From: Triatoma infestans
Taxonomy: Eukaryota; Arthropoda; Insecta; Hemiptera; Reduviidae
DNA length: 64,000 bases
Direction of reading: 5' to 3'
NCBI GenBank assembly: GCA_011037195.1
Contig: JAAEAF010000623.1
Span: forward strand, 124,001-188,000
Below, in pieces: positions 11,207-22,384 of this stretch. Under the pieces are notes generated by a model, which did not search any database, was not told the DNA's origin, and saw only the letters and a list, made by a program, of their open reading frames with translations. Position numbers and translations under genes: made by a program. How positions within the stretch are numbered: the stretch's first letter is position 1; the number at the start of each line of letters is the position of its first letter.

Positions 11207-11754
11207 CCTGCTGTTGGTGTGTCTTCTGGCACATGTTTGTCGGGCTTTCAGACGTGGATGACCTCACAGCACTCATTCTTAAGGATGGGTTGTCGGCAGT
11301 CTAAAATGCTCATTGGGGGCCCGGACGAAACTGAGTAGAGAGGTCCGATGTCTTTCACGGACCTCCTTCAGACATCTGGTTGGATTCCTCACTGGGCATT
11401 GTGGTTTAAGGAGACATCTCTATATAATGGGACTCGTGCCTGACCCCTTTTGTAGAGTTTGTGAGACTGAGGAGGAAACACCCATGCATCTGATGACGAA
11501 TTGTTTGGGTTGTGAGGAGATTAGGTTTAGGACCTTCGGCCGGAATAGGATATCGGTAGAGGATCTTAAGCTGTGTCCTTTTAAGGTTTTGGTCCGATTT
11601 GTTCGGTCTGTGGTGAAACTTAGATGGTTAAAACCTGGGCCTGGATTTTCATTCTAGTCCCAGTGGTTGTTATTCTTTAGGGGTAGCTATATGGGCCCTG
11701 GGAGGCTTTGGATAGCATAGGGTTTGCCCTCCCCTTCTGCGAATAATAATAATA
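11207..11754 (+). mobile_element. 5'-truncated I-type non-LTR element (family N1) with 13-bp TSD
   Basis: A perfect 13-bp direct repeat ATAGAACCACCTC (11194-11206 and 11755-11767) bounds a 548-bp insertion ending in an (AAT)n tail. The frame 11313-11657 encodes the C-terminus: a run around FRHLVGFLTGHCGLRRHLY and the zinc-finger-like FCRVCETEEETPMHLMTNC, finishing GFSF. This is the segment that follows RNase H in I/R1-group elements. The copy at 41501-42024 is nearly identical. Confidence 0.85.
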
Positions 11755-11794
11755 ATAGAACCACCTCTTCTACAACTTCTCCATCTTGTGCACA

Positions 11795-12078
11795 TTGTGC
11801 GAGATCGAGGGCATGTTGTGGTTGGTTCCGCAGAGCTGGAAAGCATCAGAGATATTTTCCATGATAGCCTGTTTTTTTTTGTGGTAATCGATCGGTTTCG
11901 GGCGTTCGCCCATTATCATCAGGATGCGTTTGTCAAACAGTGTATAAACTAAATTTGCTCTGTGCAAATCTATGTTATTACACTGTTTGACAAACGCATC
12001 CTGATGATGATGGGCGAACGCCCGAAACTGATCGATTACCACAAAAAGAAGCAGGCTATCACGGAAAATATCTCTGAT
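11795..12078. repeat. FB fold-back repeat, copy at 11.9 kb
   Basis: The left arm (about 11850-11947) and right arm (about 11977-12078) are near-perfect inverted copies around a loop of about 30 bp. Each arm runs from an AGCAGGCTATC-type outer end through GGTTTCGGGCGTTCGCCC to a GCGTTTGTCAAACAGTGT-type inner end. Each carries a hammerhead-like motif facing inward. The outer sequence TGTTGTGGTTGGTTCCGCAG (from 11815) recurs at 19.7 and 53.05 kb, showing a defined family. Confidence 0.7.
11886..11925 (-). ncRNA. Hammerhead-ribozyme-like motif, FB copy at 11.9 kb (left arm)
   Basis: On the minus strand: CTGATGA core box, GGGC-GAAC-GCCC hairpin, GAAA box, then CCGATC. A few extra bases sit between the core box and helix II, so activity is doubtful. 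The mirror motif is on the plus strand at 11997-12036. Confidence 0.35.
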
Positions 12079-12184
12079 ACAAATAAGATTTTTAGGTCAG
12101 TTTGCTGACAAAAAACGAAGCATCTACAAATATTATTTACACTGGTAACTCATATATTAGTAGATTTGATTTTTATTTGCTCTT

Positions 12185-12960
12185 AAACCTGATGATAAAA
12201 GGAAGTGTTACGATCGTGTGATGGAAATTGAATTGTCACCGGAAATACATGTTTTGAGGTCTCCTGAGGTCGAAAAAAAAGTTTTAGCCGTGTGTATGGA
12301 TTGAACAAAATCTCTCAAGAATGAAAAATTGTAAGAAGCACAAACTTATTTTACCGCTTTGTAGATACGAAAGTTTCGTCAGCGCAATTTTATTGATGGT
12401 TGTACAGATTCTGGCGGTTTTCTTGAAAATGGCTCCAATGATTTTCTTTTATCATCGTATATCATCTACAAACTTATCACTATTATTTGAAACATTTTCT
12501 TGGGAAAATTCATTTTCTGGGGGGTTCGGAGGGATTCGAAATTAACGATTTCATTTAAAGTATGAAGTACCACTTCAGTAAAAGCATGGCTTTTCCACCC
12601 GCATAATATTAATATATATTGTAAGCATAAGTTGAGTCCAGAATTTAACGTAAATCGGTTAACCAGAAGTGCGTGACTTTACAGTAGAGGTTTTTGAGAA
12701 TTTTATAATTTTCTCGAAAACGACTATAATAATTTCCTTTAAATTTATAATGTTTAGTTCACAGATAATAACCTACCGCTTTTATTTGAAACTTTTTTGC
12801 GAAAAAATGGCTTTTATTCAACGGAATTGTGGCATGTTATTTAAAATAGTATATGGGGTTAGTTCATTTTCATTGTCCACTTCTCTTCTGGATTACCTGA
12901 TTGTACTATCTGCCTGCTGGGTAGATATTTCTGCTCCAACACCTCTATATTTACGTTAGG
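12185..12960 (-). repeat. F2 repeat copy, reverse orientation
   Basis: Begins with the F2 3' end in reverse (GGAAGTGTTACGATCGTGTG, then TCACCGGAAATAC and TTTTGAGGTCTCCTGAG). It continues with module landmarks GGTTAACCAGAAGTGCG and CTTTTATTTGAAAC. No coding content. Confidence 0.6.
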
Positions 12961-13019
12961 AAAAATAAGTAAAATTTAAAGATTACAGAAAATTTGTTAT
13001 TTTATATTTAATTGTATTA

Positions 13020-14320
13020 ATAGCAGAAAGAGAAAGTCGTGTGTGCGTGTGTGAAACACTCACAAAACTTTCTCTTACTGCAGTTTACAAAATTGTAATT
13101 GACAAAATTTTGTTGTTGGTATACTAAATTTAATAAAATTTGTCGCTGTTTTAATGAAGAAAATTGGGAAAACTGAAGAAAAACTGTTCACTAAAAACGT
13201 ACTTCCGGTTTACTAATTTTCTTGAAACTCGGAATTTTGGCAATCTATTTATTTCTAATTAATTTTGTTCAAATGGTAAAATTGTATATAATCAACTAAG
13301 ATAGCACTTTAGAGGAAACATAACCCTACCCTTTCACAAAAAAAAAAAAACCTATAGTGCGACAGCCCTTGATGGGCCAAGGCTTGCCAGACGGCACTTT
13401 GAATAGAGAGGCGTGTAGTAAGCATCCCGCAGCTCCCCACGCCGTTTAGTTCCGGCCTTCGCTACCTAGGGCGCTACTAGCTGTTGCTTGCCACTTTTTA
13501 TCACGATGCTGGGTCAACACCGACTTTGCCCTCACGGGAATCGAACCCTGAGTTTTCGCACGAAAGGCGAGTGCACTAGCCACTAGTCTAACGCGTGAAG
13601 ACATCCTTTCACCAAAAGCTCCCTTAAATGACTTTGCCTAAAGAAATAAAAGTAGTAGCTCTTTATGTGTGATGTAAATTGTTGTAGCTATTCTCATCAC
13701 TCATCATAAAATCTCCCATCTCCCATCTTCATCATAAAAAAAAAATATCTTTGGAGCCGTTTTAGAGAATATAGTGGAAAACTAAAATTGCTTTTCAGTA
13801 AAAACACATTGATCTTCATCCAATTTTCTTCAAATTTGGAATTTCAAGAAAATATTTAATTCTAATTAATATTATTTAGAAGATAGAATTGTGTAATTTA
13901 ACTGAAATAGCACTTTAAACTTAAACCTAACCCCACCTCTCCCTCAAAAGTGTCGTTAAATGAATTTTCCCGGAAAAATTATTCAAATAAAAGTTGTTGC
14001 TCTTAACATATGTAATTGATATAACAAGTTTAAAGAAAATTATTGGAGCTATTTTTGAGAAAATCGTAAAAAAAGTGGAAAAAACATTCAGTAAAGCGGT
14101 ACTTCTGGTTGAGTAATCTTGACAGATAACTTACTGTCGGTTATACCATGATGATACGTAACAGAATGTCAAGTTTGAACTTCCTCCGCTTTTTCATTTT
14201 TGAGCTATGCTGTTCTACACAAACACACACACCATTTTCTTAAAACAACTTCTTTGGACCCAGAGAGCATCAAAACATGAAAACTCGACATCGAAAATTT
14301 GACAAGATTCTAATATATAC
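13020..14320 (+). repeat. F2 repeat copy with two modules, interrupted by a SINE
   Basis: The 5' end has GTGTGAAACACTCAC and ACTTTCTCTTACT near 13050-13080. Module starts marked by ACTTCCGGTTTACTAATTTT lie near 13201, a diverged equivalent near 13810, and ACTTCTGGTTGAGTAATC at 14101. The end region has TTTTTGAGCTATGCTGTTC, a CA-rich tract and CTCGACATCGAAAATTTGAC. The SINE at 13338-13604 splits the first module with its own TSD. Confidence 0.7.
13338..13604 (-). mobile_element. tRNA-derived SINE, family S2, sharing the RTE 3' tail
   Basis: Bounded by the 8-bp direct repeat CCTTTCAC (13330-13337 and 13605-13612). On the minus strand the head is tRNA-like: A box TAGACTAGTGG (plus 13580-13590) and B box GGTTCGATTCC (plus 13537-13547). 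The minus-strand 3' end consists of a block complementary to plus 13351-13387, then a T-run. On the plus strand that block contains ACAGCCCTTGATGGGCC, matching ACAGCCCTTGAAGGACC at the end of the RTE element (1765-1800). A SINE carrying its partner's tail is expected to be mobilised by that LINE. Confidence 0.8.
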
Positions 14321-15054
14321 TTAATTAAGCGATTACTTTACTAAGGGAAAGTTAAAAATTGCGATGTTTATCCAATTTAAGTCCCATCACTGCTACATTT
14401 AATTTATGTTTTATTATTATTTTATTTAAATGACTATATTTTATGTTCGGTTAAAATGGCATAATAATCCGGTAGTAGATGGTTGTTTGTATGTCTGTTA
14501 TTTTTCAATAAAATTTTCTATTCAGTGAGGATATATTACAACCACTGGTTTTTATAATAAATGTTTGCAAAGTACTTTAAAGAATGGATATGGAGAACAA
14601 TTAGGGCAAAGGGTTTGCTTAAACTCAGATCTTAACGATATACATATAAAGTATTGTTTATCAGCAACAGCAGTTTAGTTTGCTGAGTTGATTTGTAAGC
14701 GCGCTGTTGATGTTCCTTTACAAGTGGTTTATCTTAGGTTTACCCTTTTCTTGAAAAGTAAGAAGCGATTGCTTACCGTGCCAACTGCTATAAACTCTTA
14801 CCAAAGACAAACATGACTCTTCTAACATTTACCACCAACCTCTTGTTCTTCCCCATTAAATACCATCATCACCACTTCTGGGTACTACTTCCTTCTTTAG
14901 TATAGAGAGTAAATTGATTAAACTTTTGGAAAAAGAAGTTGTAGAAAATTAACCGGTTAGTTGTTTACAGATTTACACTTCATTGACGCTTAACTTAAAC
15001 TTTTATACTATTGCAAATTGTAATTTTTTAACCAATATTTATTGTACTAGTTTT
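14321..15054. other. AT-rich spacer
   Basis: No supported gene or repeat boundary. Confidence 0.5.
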
Positions 15055-15392
15055 ACTTTCTCTTACTCCTAGTAAGTGGAAGTATTATAATCGTGTCAAA
15101 TTTTCGATAACGAGTTTTCATGGTACCCTGATTCCAAAAAATTGGGTTTGAGAAAATGGTTTGTATGTGTATGTGAATACCATAGCTCAAGCACAAAAAA
15201 TCGCAGAAAGTTCAGAATTGACATTCCTTCCTTCTATTTTTTTATAATCATGAGATCATGACAAAAAATTAACAGTAAAAACTCCTCAACCGGAAGTATA
15301 CTGTATTGGATAGATTTTTCCGTTTTTTTGCAATTTTCACAAATACGGCTCCAATGATTTTCTAAAAATTTAGTATATATACTACTCATATA

Positions 15393-16380
15393 TGCTGTTC
15401 AACATTCCACTTTGAGCTCCCCTTCCAAGTGATATTAATGTCACGTTCAGAATGGGCTAAAAGCTGGGAAAAACGGGGCCAGACTGGAGGATCCTGGTTC
15501 ATGAATGGGTCCAAAATGGCCTGCGGAACTGGAGCCGGAATATATGGAGTTAAGGATTGCGAGACCCTTCGTGGTTACTCCACAGTTTTCCCGGCTGAAG
15601 TTTATGCAGTAAAGATCTGTGCTGAGGAGAACCTGCGCATGGGCTCTAGGAATAGAGAGATATGCATCTTCTCGAACAGCCAGGCTGCGCTGAATGCATT
15701 TCGGGCATTCAGAATTACCTCCTCCCTGGTCAGGGAGTGTAGAAACTCTCTGGAGGCATTAACCCGGCATAACAAAGTTCGGCTAGTATGGGTGCCGGGG
15801 CATAAGGGGATTACAGGTAACGAAATAGCCGGCCAACTGGCTAGGGAGGCAGCGAATACTCCCTTCTGTGAGCCGAAACCTGTTCTAGGGGTAGCCAAAA
15901 GTTTGGCGAAGGCGTCTCTGAGAGAATGGACTCTGAGCGTAATCGTCACTGGAGGCTAAGTACTGGAGCAAAACACGGTAAAATGGTTATGCCAGAGCTG
16001 TGTACAAGAAGGACCAGAGATACCCTGGGTCTAAGCAGGTATCAGATTTCTCTGATAACGGGCCCGTTTTTCTGGGCATGGTAGGTTCAAAAAACAACTG
16101 CACAAGGTTGGATTGGTGGACATTGTGTCAGGAGAAGGAGGAGGCGGCCTCTCACGTGCTGTTTGATTGCGTTGCAATCGGTAGATTGCGGTACGAGATT
16201 TTTGGCACGTTGAGACCGGAGGAAATCGTACTCAAAGAAGGACTGGTGGGGAAGGTTCTAGACCTCATGAAGAGGGGGGCTTCCACTACTAGGTTTCGAG
16301 GGGTTGGCACAATAAGCCTCAGTGGGAGGCTGCGGTGCCTGGGTTCTAGTCCCCCCCTGCATCATTCTAATTCTAATTCT
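15393..16380 (+). mobile_element. 5'-truncated I-type non-LTR element with 12-bp TSD
   Basis: A perfect 12-bp repeat ACTACTCATATA (15381-15392 and 16381-16392) flanks 988 bp that end in a short ATTCTA-type tail. It contains the RNase H frame at 15429-15959 and a second frame, 16000-16479, whose early part is the C-terminal zinc-finger-like region (WWTLCQEKEEAASHVLFDC). Confidence 0.85.
15429..15959 (+). pseudogene. RNase H domain of an I-type non-LTR retrotransposon
   Basis: The protein is recognisable as an RNase H fold: WFMNGSK (family form is DGS, so the first catalytic Asp is replaced by Asn), GTGAGIYG, FPAEVYAVKICAEENLR (Glu in the AE box), FSNSQAALNAF (family form SDSQAAL; Asp again replaced by Asn) and WVPGHKGITGNEIAGQLA (family form GNExAD; Asp replaced by Gly). 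Three catalytic positions are therefore lost, although the frame is open for 176 codons. A shift separates it from the zinc-finger-like tail that starts near 16000. It would have degraded the RNA strand during reverse transcription. It is inactive by residue loss. Confidence 0.8.
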
Positions 16381-16559
16381 ACTACTCATATAAATAGCTA
16401 CAACTTTTTTTTTTTTTTTGGAACATTTCCCAAAAAACCCAGGGAAAATTCATTTAAAGTGCTTTTGGAGTGGGTTTAGGTTATGTTTTTTCTAAGTGTT
16501 ATTTTTAGTTGTTTTTTTTATATATAATTCTATTACTTAAATATTATAAAATGAAATAG

Positions 16560-17630
16560 ATTTCATAATTTATCTAGAAACTAATCTCTTGCCGACCTTT
16601 CTATACACTTTTAAACTGCATGTTAACTATATAAATAAATGTTTAAGTCTGCCATCAAATAGATACCCTAACTTTTTTACTAAAAAAGTGATTGAAAAAA
16701 AAATATTTTGGTATAATGGCTGGGAACAGTTTTGTAATAAATACGACATTAATATTAAACTCTTGTTAAACGAAAAGATGAATTTCGATACAAAAAAAAA
16801 ACAAAAAATAAAAGATTATTTTGTAAACAGCTACAAAAATAAAGCTCTGCAAGCCCAGAAGCACACGCTGTACAAATATTTGGACAGTGGCAGTAATTGC
16901 TTTATTAATAGCAAACTGGGATCAAACTCCCATAAGTATTTTGATAAAAGTGGGAGGGAAGTTGTTAGCACTGAATAAGTACTGTTACAACAAAGATATA
17001 CATTTGTGTTCGATGTGTAAACATGATGGAAGTAGAATCCATGCTGCATTTTGTTTGTATGTGTCCTGTATTAAAAGAATTTCACTTCGACACAATAACA
17101 ATGACTCGACAAGACCTATTAAAGCTTTTAAATGGTAAAGAATGGTCTAAATAATCTCATATATCAAATTACCCTGGAATTATAGACAGTTGCTAATAAA
17201 AGAATTTAATTATTGTTAATTATTAAAAATGTCCAATTATCTTTTTCTATTTACTTTTCAAATAATTTGTTTATTGCGTATTCAAATTTAGATTACATCT
17301 TTTATTAAATATAAATTAAAACTACTTTATTCTGTTAATCAAGAAGTCAATCTGTTTATTCTTAAATAATTTACAAGTAAAATCTTTATTTGATCAACGT
17401 TTTTTTCTTTTTCTTTTTTTTTTGCATACAACTTTCATTATCTTTTTCATTTAGAGTAGTGAACTTTTGCTTTTGTTTCTATTTTTTGGCTTTACTCCAC
17501 TTTACAGAAGATATTATGTTTGTGTTTGTCACCAACTCACCTCTAACGGCCTAAAGACCACAGTGTGTGTCTGTTTGTTAACAATTTGTAAACTTAAGCT
17601 GTAATAAAGACAAAAAATTATTATTATTAA
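16560..17630 (+). pseudogene. Non-LTR family N4, copy 2
   Basis: The frame 16589-16978 (LYTFKLHVNYINKCLSLPSN, ending GREVVSTE) corresponds to the linker of copy 1 at 4.9 kb. The frame 16887-17138 continues with LCSMCKHDGSRIHA, matching the first two cysteines of the terminal zinc-finger-like region; the remainder is out of frame. An AT-rich 3' UTR follows and ends in (ATT)n at about 17618-17630, as in copy 1. Frameshifts and 5' truncation make it dead. Confidence 0.6.
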
Positions 17631-19010
17631 AATTAAATATCTTGCCAAAATTATGAGTTTGAAGTAAGTCGGCTTGGCTGAAATTGTGTTTTTACTGAAC
17701 AGTTTTTTGGTTATTTTCTTTAGAAAAACTCTGACGGTTTATTTTATAAATTGCTTACACTAACTATGAAAACAGATATATAATCACTTTTGTTTATTTA
17801 AAGAAGAAAGGTGGGTTATGTAAACTGTACTAAGAGAAATCATTCTGAGTGTTTCACAGCGGATTTTAGTTTGAACAACATTTGATATCAAAAACATACA
17901 TTTTAAGTGAATATGTAACTTCAAAAACTGTGTACGATTGTATTATAATATATCTTCTTACAGCTATAAAATAAGGAAAAACAGAGATTTCCTAATTTTA
18001 TTTTAGTTAAAAATCATTATCGGTCACTTGAGAACAAAAATGCTATATTTATAGTGAGTTAATTTTAGTTGAGTTAGCCAGTACATGTTTCAATTGGGTT
18101 GTAAATTTTAGCAAGTAGACCTAAACTTCGTTTTCTAACCTCTCTCGTTCATTCTCTCTCTCTCACACACACACTCACTACCACCCACTGATGTTGAACT
18201 GGTACAATGGAATGTTGCGGCTAAAGGAAGTTAAAGGACGAGCCCTTAAGTAACGTTTTTGTCGGCAACGATAAATCGTTCTTCCACTTGCTACTGTTGC
18301 CCCGCATGGCTTTTGCGGCCAGGCACACGAATGAAGGCTATATCTTCTAGAGTACCTAGTAAAGGGTTTTGGTAGAGAAAGTGGTACTGCGTGCTCTTCA
18401 CTCAAACCATCTCAATTTTTCGTCTTTTTAGTCTTCCATACAGTGGGTATATAGAGAACCCGATATATTTAAAGGTGGACGCCATAAATCTGCTGACTTA
18501 ACTTTCTGATGTATTGTACTTGCCTCTGAGATTTGCTTCTTCCCAAAACTGTACTCACAACATATATATGTATTTCTCATCCTCTATACTCTATTTCTTT
18601 ACAAGTAGTATTTTATTGTTGTGTGAGTTTGTTATAATAAGTGTACAGATGTGTTATGTTGGTTGAATAATCACTACACTTTTATGATCCAATTTTTGTA
18701 TCTCTTCCTTATACTCACAGGGCACACAAGGAATGAAGCTGAACAATAAGCTTCTTTTGCTAAATTATTGAACCTTAATAGTTTATAGATCTTTTAATAA
18801 TTCAAACACTTAAAAAAAAAAAATTTGACAAAAACCGTTTTCTATAAGCTGATAGATGTACTGGATATCTTCTCTTAATGAACACTTCTGAATAGGAACA
18901 GACCTTAAACATAATTCTCTAAATATCGGCAATTATGTATGGTAAATAACTTTTTTATACTATGACTTTGTTTTGTTTATTGGACTTAAAAAACTTTTAC
19001 AAAATATGAT
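17631..19010. other. Intergenic region with a more GC-balanced island
   Basis: Mostly AT-rich. From about 18180 to 18420 composition is noticeably more GC-rich and non-repetitive in this window, preceded by a TC/CA microsatellite (18151-18180). No motif or family was recognised in any frame. Confidence 0.4.
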
Positions 19011-19357
19011 TGTTGAAGTTAAATGACAAAAATCCTGGCATATGACCAGTATAATGGGGTTGTTGAGGAGAGTAATTAGGTTTGATTAAATGAACGAGAT
19101 ATGAAGACACTAATATAATGTAGCTAAGTTTACAATAACTGCTCTGGACTTTATAATGAAAATGATAGAATGAATGATGTGAGTAAAGATATGACACGAT
19201 GCGATGTACAGTTGTATGGCTGTATCTGATAGATACACTGCCTTATATACACAGGTTCTCCCACTGTAGCCTGCCTAAGTCAGAGAGTAGTCTAATAAAC
19301 CAGAGAGGGCCTCTCTTCTCTCTGCTGTGGTTGCATTATCTTTGCGGTACCATTACA
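19011..19357 (-). repeat. Possible solo LTR
   Basis: Read on the minus strand it starts TGTAATGGTACC, has a TATA-type box in CCTGTGTATATAAGGC with a GC-richer region upstream, and can end at AACTTCAACA. This layout fits an LTR, but no partner, primer site or TSD was found. Confidence 0.3.
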
Positions 19358-19399
19358 TATATATATGAATAAAACGCTTTATTATACATATATACCAGG

Positions 19400-19745
19400 A
19401 TCAGAGATATGTTCCGTGATAGCCTGCTCTTTTTTTTGGTCATACACCGGTTTAGGGCGTTCGCCCATCTGCAGGATTCGATTGTCAAACAGTGTGAAAA
19501 CACAGACTTACACACAGCAAATTCAGTTTACACACTCTGTGCAAGTAAACTCTGCAGTGTGTATGCAACTCTGGAGTGTGTAACCTGAATTTGCTCTGTG
19601 CAAGTCTGTGTTATCACACCACTGTTTGACAAATGCATCCTGAAGATGAGTGCGACCGTCCTAAACTGGTCGATGGCCACCAAAAGAAGCAGGCTATCAC
19701 GGAAAATATCTGATGCTTTCCAGCTCTGCGAAACCAACCACAACA
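19400..19745. repeat. FB fold-back repeat, copy at 19.5 kb
   Basis: The left arm has TTCCGTGATAGCCTG, a degraded motif (19441-19477, minus) and GTCAAACAGTGTGA. The right arm mirrors it (CACTGTTTGACAAATGCATC, motif 19636-19674 plus, GAAGCAGGCTATCACGGAAA). The outer end GATGCTTTCCAGCTCTGCG matches the 11.8 and 53.05 kb copies. The centre contains extra inverted CTCTGTGCAAGT repeats. Confidence 0.65.
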
Positions 19746-19899
19746 TAATATATCCCAGGACATTTTGTCATTTAATTTCAACAATTATATTTTGTATAAC
19801 TTTTTTTATATTTCATAATTCTATGAAAGTGATCATTCACAAAGTGGGACTTTGACGCCGAAATTTTCTGTAACTATTATAAAAGTTTCAGTTAATAAA

Positions 19900-20345
19900 A
19901 AAAGTCAGGTGTGTAACAATCATGATTCTTTCTTTCTCTTGCAGCAGTTTACATAGTTATCATTGATAAAGTTACTACAAACTTATAATTTTTTTCTAAA
20001 TGTTTGGTAGTTTTCACTATTTTTGGAGGGAAACATGGACCAGACTCTCTTAAAAATCAATTTTCTCAAAATAATGTTTCACACAAAAACTGGTTGGTCT
20101 TTGAATCCATTGTCAACAACCTAAATTTAACGATACCCGCTGGTGTCTTTATGGAGAAAGCTGAATAAACTATTCATTAACGTCCTACTTCCGGTTTTTT
20201 CTGATATAGAATTTTTGCGATATATTTAATTCTAATTATATTATATATGTACATAATGTAAAATAAACTGAAATAACATTTTAGAGGAAAGCACAATCTC
20301 ACCCCTCCCCCAAAAGCTCCATAAATGAATTTGGTCTCCATATTT
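19900..20345 (+). repeat. F2 repeat, diverged copy
   Basis: Landmarks are TTTCTTTCTCTTGCAGCAGTTTAC, CTACTTCCGGTTTTTTCTGA, ACTGAAATAACATTTTAGAG and CACCCCTCCCCCAAAAGCTCC, in F2 order; the terminal part is missing. Confidence 0.55.
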
Positions 20346-20799
20346 TACTGACGCCTTCTCTTGTTGGGCCACCGTTCCCTATCCAGATCTCATATTTACT
20401 TTTTACCTTCAAATTGAGAATTGCAAACCACTTATTTCTTTTGCCTTTCATGCATGGCAAGTACGCTATGAGCTTATTCTTCAGTTTAATTATTAATAAC
20501 CTAATTTCTTCTTTTTATTTGATTCTTCACTTTTTAACTTGGTTCATTATTTATTAATTTATCTAATTTATTTTAAAAAAGGAACCTTTCTGTTTTTTCA
20601 TTTAAATTATTAATCTTTTTTTGTTATCTCTTACGTTTATTCCATTTTCCTTTTAAATGTTTTCGTTTCATGTATTTTGCAAGTCAACTTCCGGCAGACG
20701 GATTTCAATTCATGCCGTAAAATATCTGTTCATAGGATTGTATGCTTACCATAATTTTTTGTAAAGTATTGTTATTAATGTGTTGGAGAAAGCTATTGT
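20346..20799. other. AT-rich spacer
   Basis: No gene or repeat boundary recognised. Confidence 0.4.
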
Positions 20800-21235
20800 G
20801 GTGGTCGCTGGGTTATCCAATCCATCTTCTTGCAAAGAACGAAGGCAATGTATGGTAGAAGGGAAGAGAATAGAGTACAGGCAAAGCAGGAAGAACGATA
20901 GTAGACCAACATGAGGCAGCGGTAAGCGGAGTGGGAAACCTGCAACAAGGCAAGATAAACGAGAAGGTTAATTTTCCAAATTCGAAATACAGTATGACAG
21001 GATATGTGGGGAAGTAAACCAATGACCATGGCTTCTTTCCAGCCACCTGGAACGGATAGGAAAGTTGGCAAACTCTTCGGGTGGATAGTGCGCTGCAGAA
21101 TTAGTGGACGTCCTTCACACCATTTTTGAGTATGAACGATGGGAAGAAAAAAATATGGCGTTTGGAGTTAGAGGTCATGAGCATTATAATATCATAGGCA
21201 AGATGCTAAATTAACGAGATAAGCTGGATTCTAGT
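20800..21235 (+). pseudogene. Probable R1-group non-LTR C-terminal remnant
   Basis: Degraded coding traces on the plus strand. The best is VDVLHTIFEYERWEEKN, encoded about 21108-21160, which resembles the HTIFECxRW zinc-finger-like segment at the C-terminus of R1-group polyproteins (compare HTFFACERW at 36.2 kb), followed by NIIGKML. Stops interrupt the frame upstream. It abuts the tail of N4 copy 3. Confidence 0.4.
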
Positions 21236-21239
21236 TCGA

Positions 21240-22010
21240 CAGGTATAATGATAATAATAATGTATACTTAATGGAAAACACATGTACATTGCTTAATAAT
21301 TTTCAAAAAAAAACACAGAACGCATGGATATTATTCTCCGTCTGCATATTGCATATTTACAATTATTTCTGACAAAAAAGAAAACACAACGAAAGCTTCA
21401 AACAATATAAAATAAATGAGAAAAACAAAACAACTCTTCCTTTGATATATATATATACACAATACTTATAATAACATCCGGATAATAAAAAATACATACA
21501 TAAATAAAAAATTCAAAACCTTCTTATTAATGATTAAATTCATTAACTAAAAATTACCTATACAGGGGAGAGTCTTTCAAGTATTTACAAAGGATGTTCC
21601 AGTTTTACCCATTCAGATATCTACAGAGTTCCAATTCATTGAGAACCTTCTTACCGAAATGTTTTCATCTGTAGCTACTAGATAAAACTGGACAGCTAGA
21701 TATGAAGTGAATAACGTCCTCTACTTGTTTCGAGTTACCATTACCAACATAACTGAGGTAGATCTGTATTATTCAAATTTAATATTTCCGGCCGTGCTTT
21801 TAAAATTAATTTGATTTCATTAAAACTTCTATTTGTTAAATAATTGCTGTTATTAATTAATTTTTGGGTAGATTTTTTAATGTACTCCTGCTAATGCCCT
21901 TACTTCCGCATTCATTTCACATCCATTTTCTAATTTATTTAATATTTTATTTAACTTCCGCTTCCACGATTCCAAACGACTGGAACTAAAATCATCCAAC
22001 TAGAACTGAA
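21240..22010 (-). pseudogene. Non-LTR family N4, copy 3
   Basis: On the minus strand about 21770-21590 encodes VEDVIHFISSCPVLSSSYR followed by degraded residues. This is equivalent to the VEDILHYIIGGCSALREFR segment of copy 1. The AT-rich 3' UTR runs down to an ATAATAATAATG tail at about 21248-21262, the same tail type as the other N4 copies. Confidence 0.55.
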
Positions 22011-22079
22011 ATTTTCCACCTAAATTTTTCCAAAGTTACCTAAATTACCAAAGTAATTTTCTTGAAATGACATATGAAG

Positions 22080-22384
22080 GGATAAGTTTTGTGTCACCAG
22101 GTATATAAAAGAGGTAACTGTGAAGAGAGTAGACCCAAAAAATACATTTATTATGAGATATGAATGGGAGGTCAAATCTGAATGACCTCTTTGTAGTGAC
22201 GAACCATTGGTCCAGCCCGGAGTAATGTGATAAACGGTGCTAGGCTGGTACCAAAAGTGGCAACGGAGAAGGCGAGGTTATCTTTAGTAGGTAAACATCC
22301 CCCATAACCAACGAAGCCAGTCAGTATCTACCTGGGAGGTTTTTTTTTTTACTCACTTAAAAAAAAAAATAAATCATTTAATGA
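22080..22384. other. Unassigned moderately GC-rich segment
   Basis: From about 22175 to 22335 the sequence is distinctly less AT-rich (CCAGCCCGGAGTAATG, GGCAACGGAGAAGGCGAGG) and ends in a T-run. It looks like part of a retroelement, but I could not match it to any family in the window. Confidence 0.3.

Larger units (their letters stand above)
15055..16520 (-). repeat. F2 repeat copy, reverse orientation, split by a non-LTR element
   Basis: Starts ACTTTCTCTTACTCCTAGTA then GGAAGTATTATAATCGTGTC, the reversed F2 3' end. It runs to 15392 and resumes at 16381 with AATAGCTACAACTTTT and the GGGTTTAGGTTATG block. Both halves match F2 order, so the copy predates the insertion. Confidence 0.7.

Noticed and set aside
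11770..12042. 90-codon minus-strand frame over the fold-back repeat
   Set aside because: It runs through the inverted arms and loop of a non-coding repeat, and the other FB copies do not keep the frame.
20793..21071. Minus-strand 92-codon frame with membrane-like composition
   Set aside because: The opposite strand carries traces of a non-LTR C-terminus; the minus-strand frame is its shadow.
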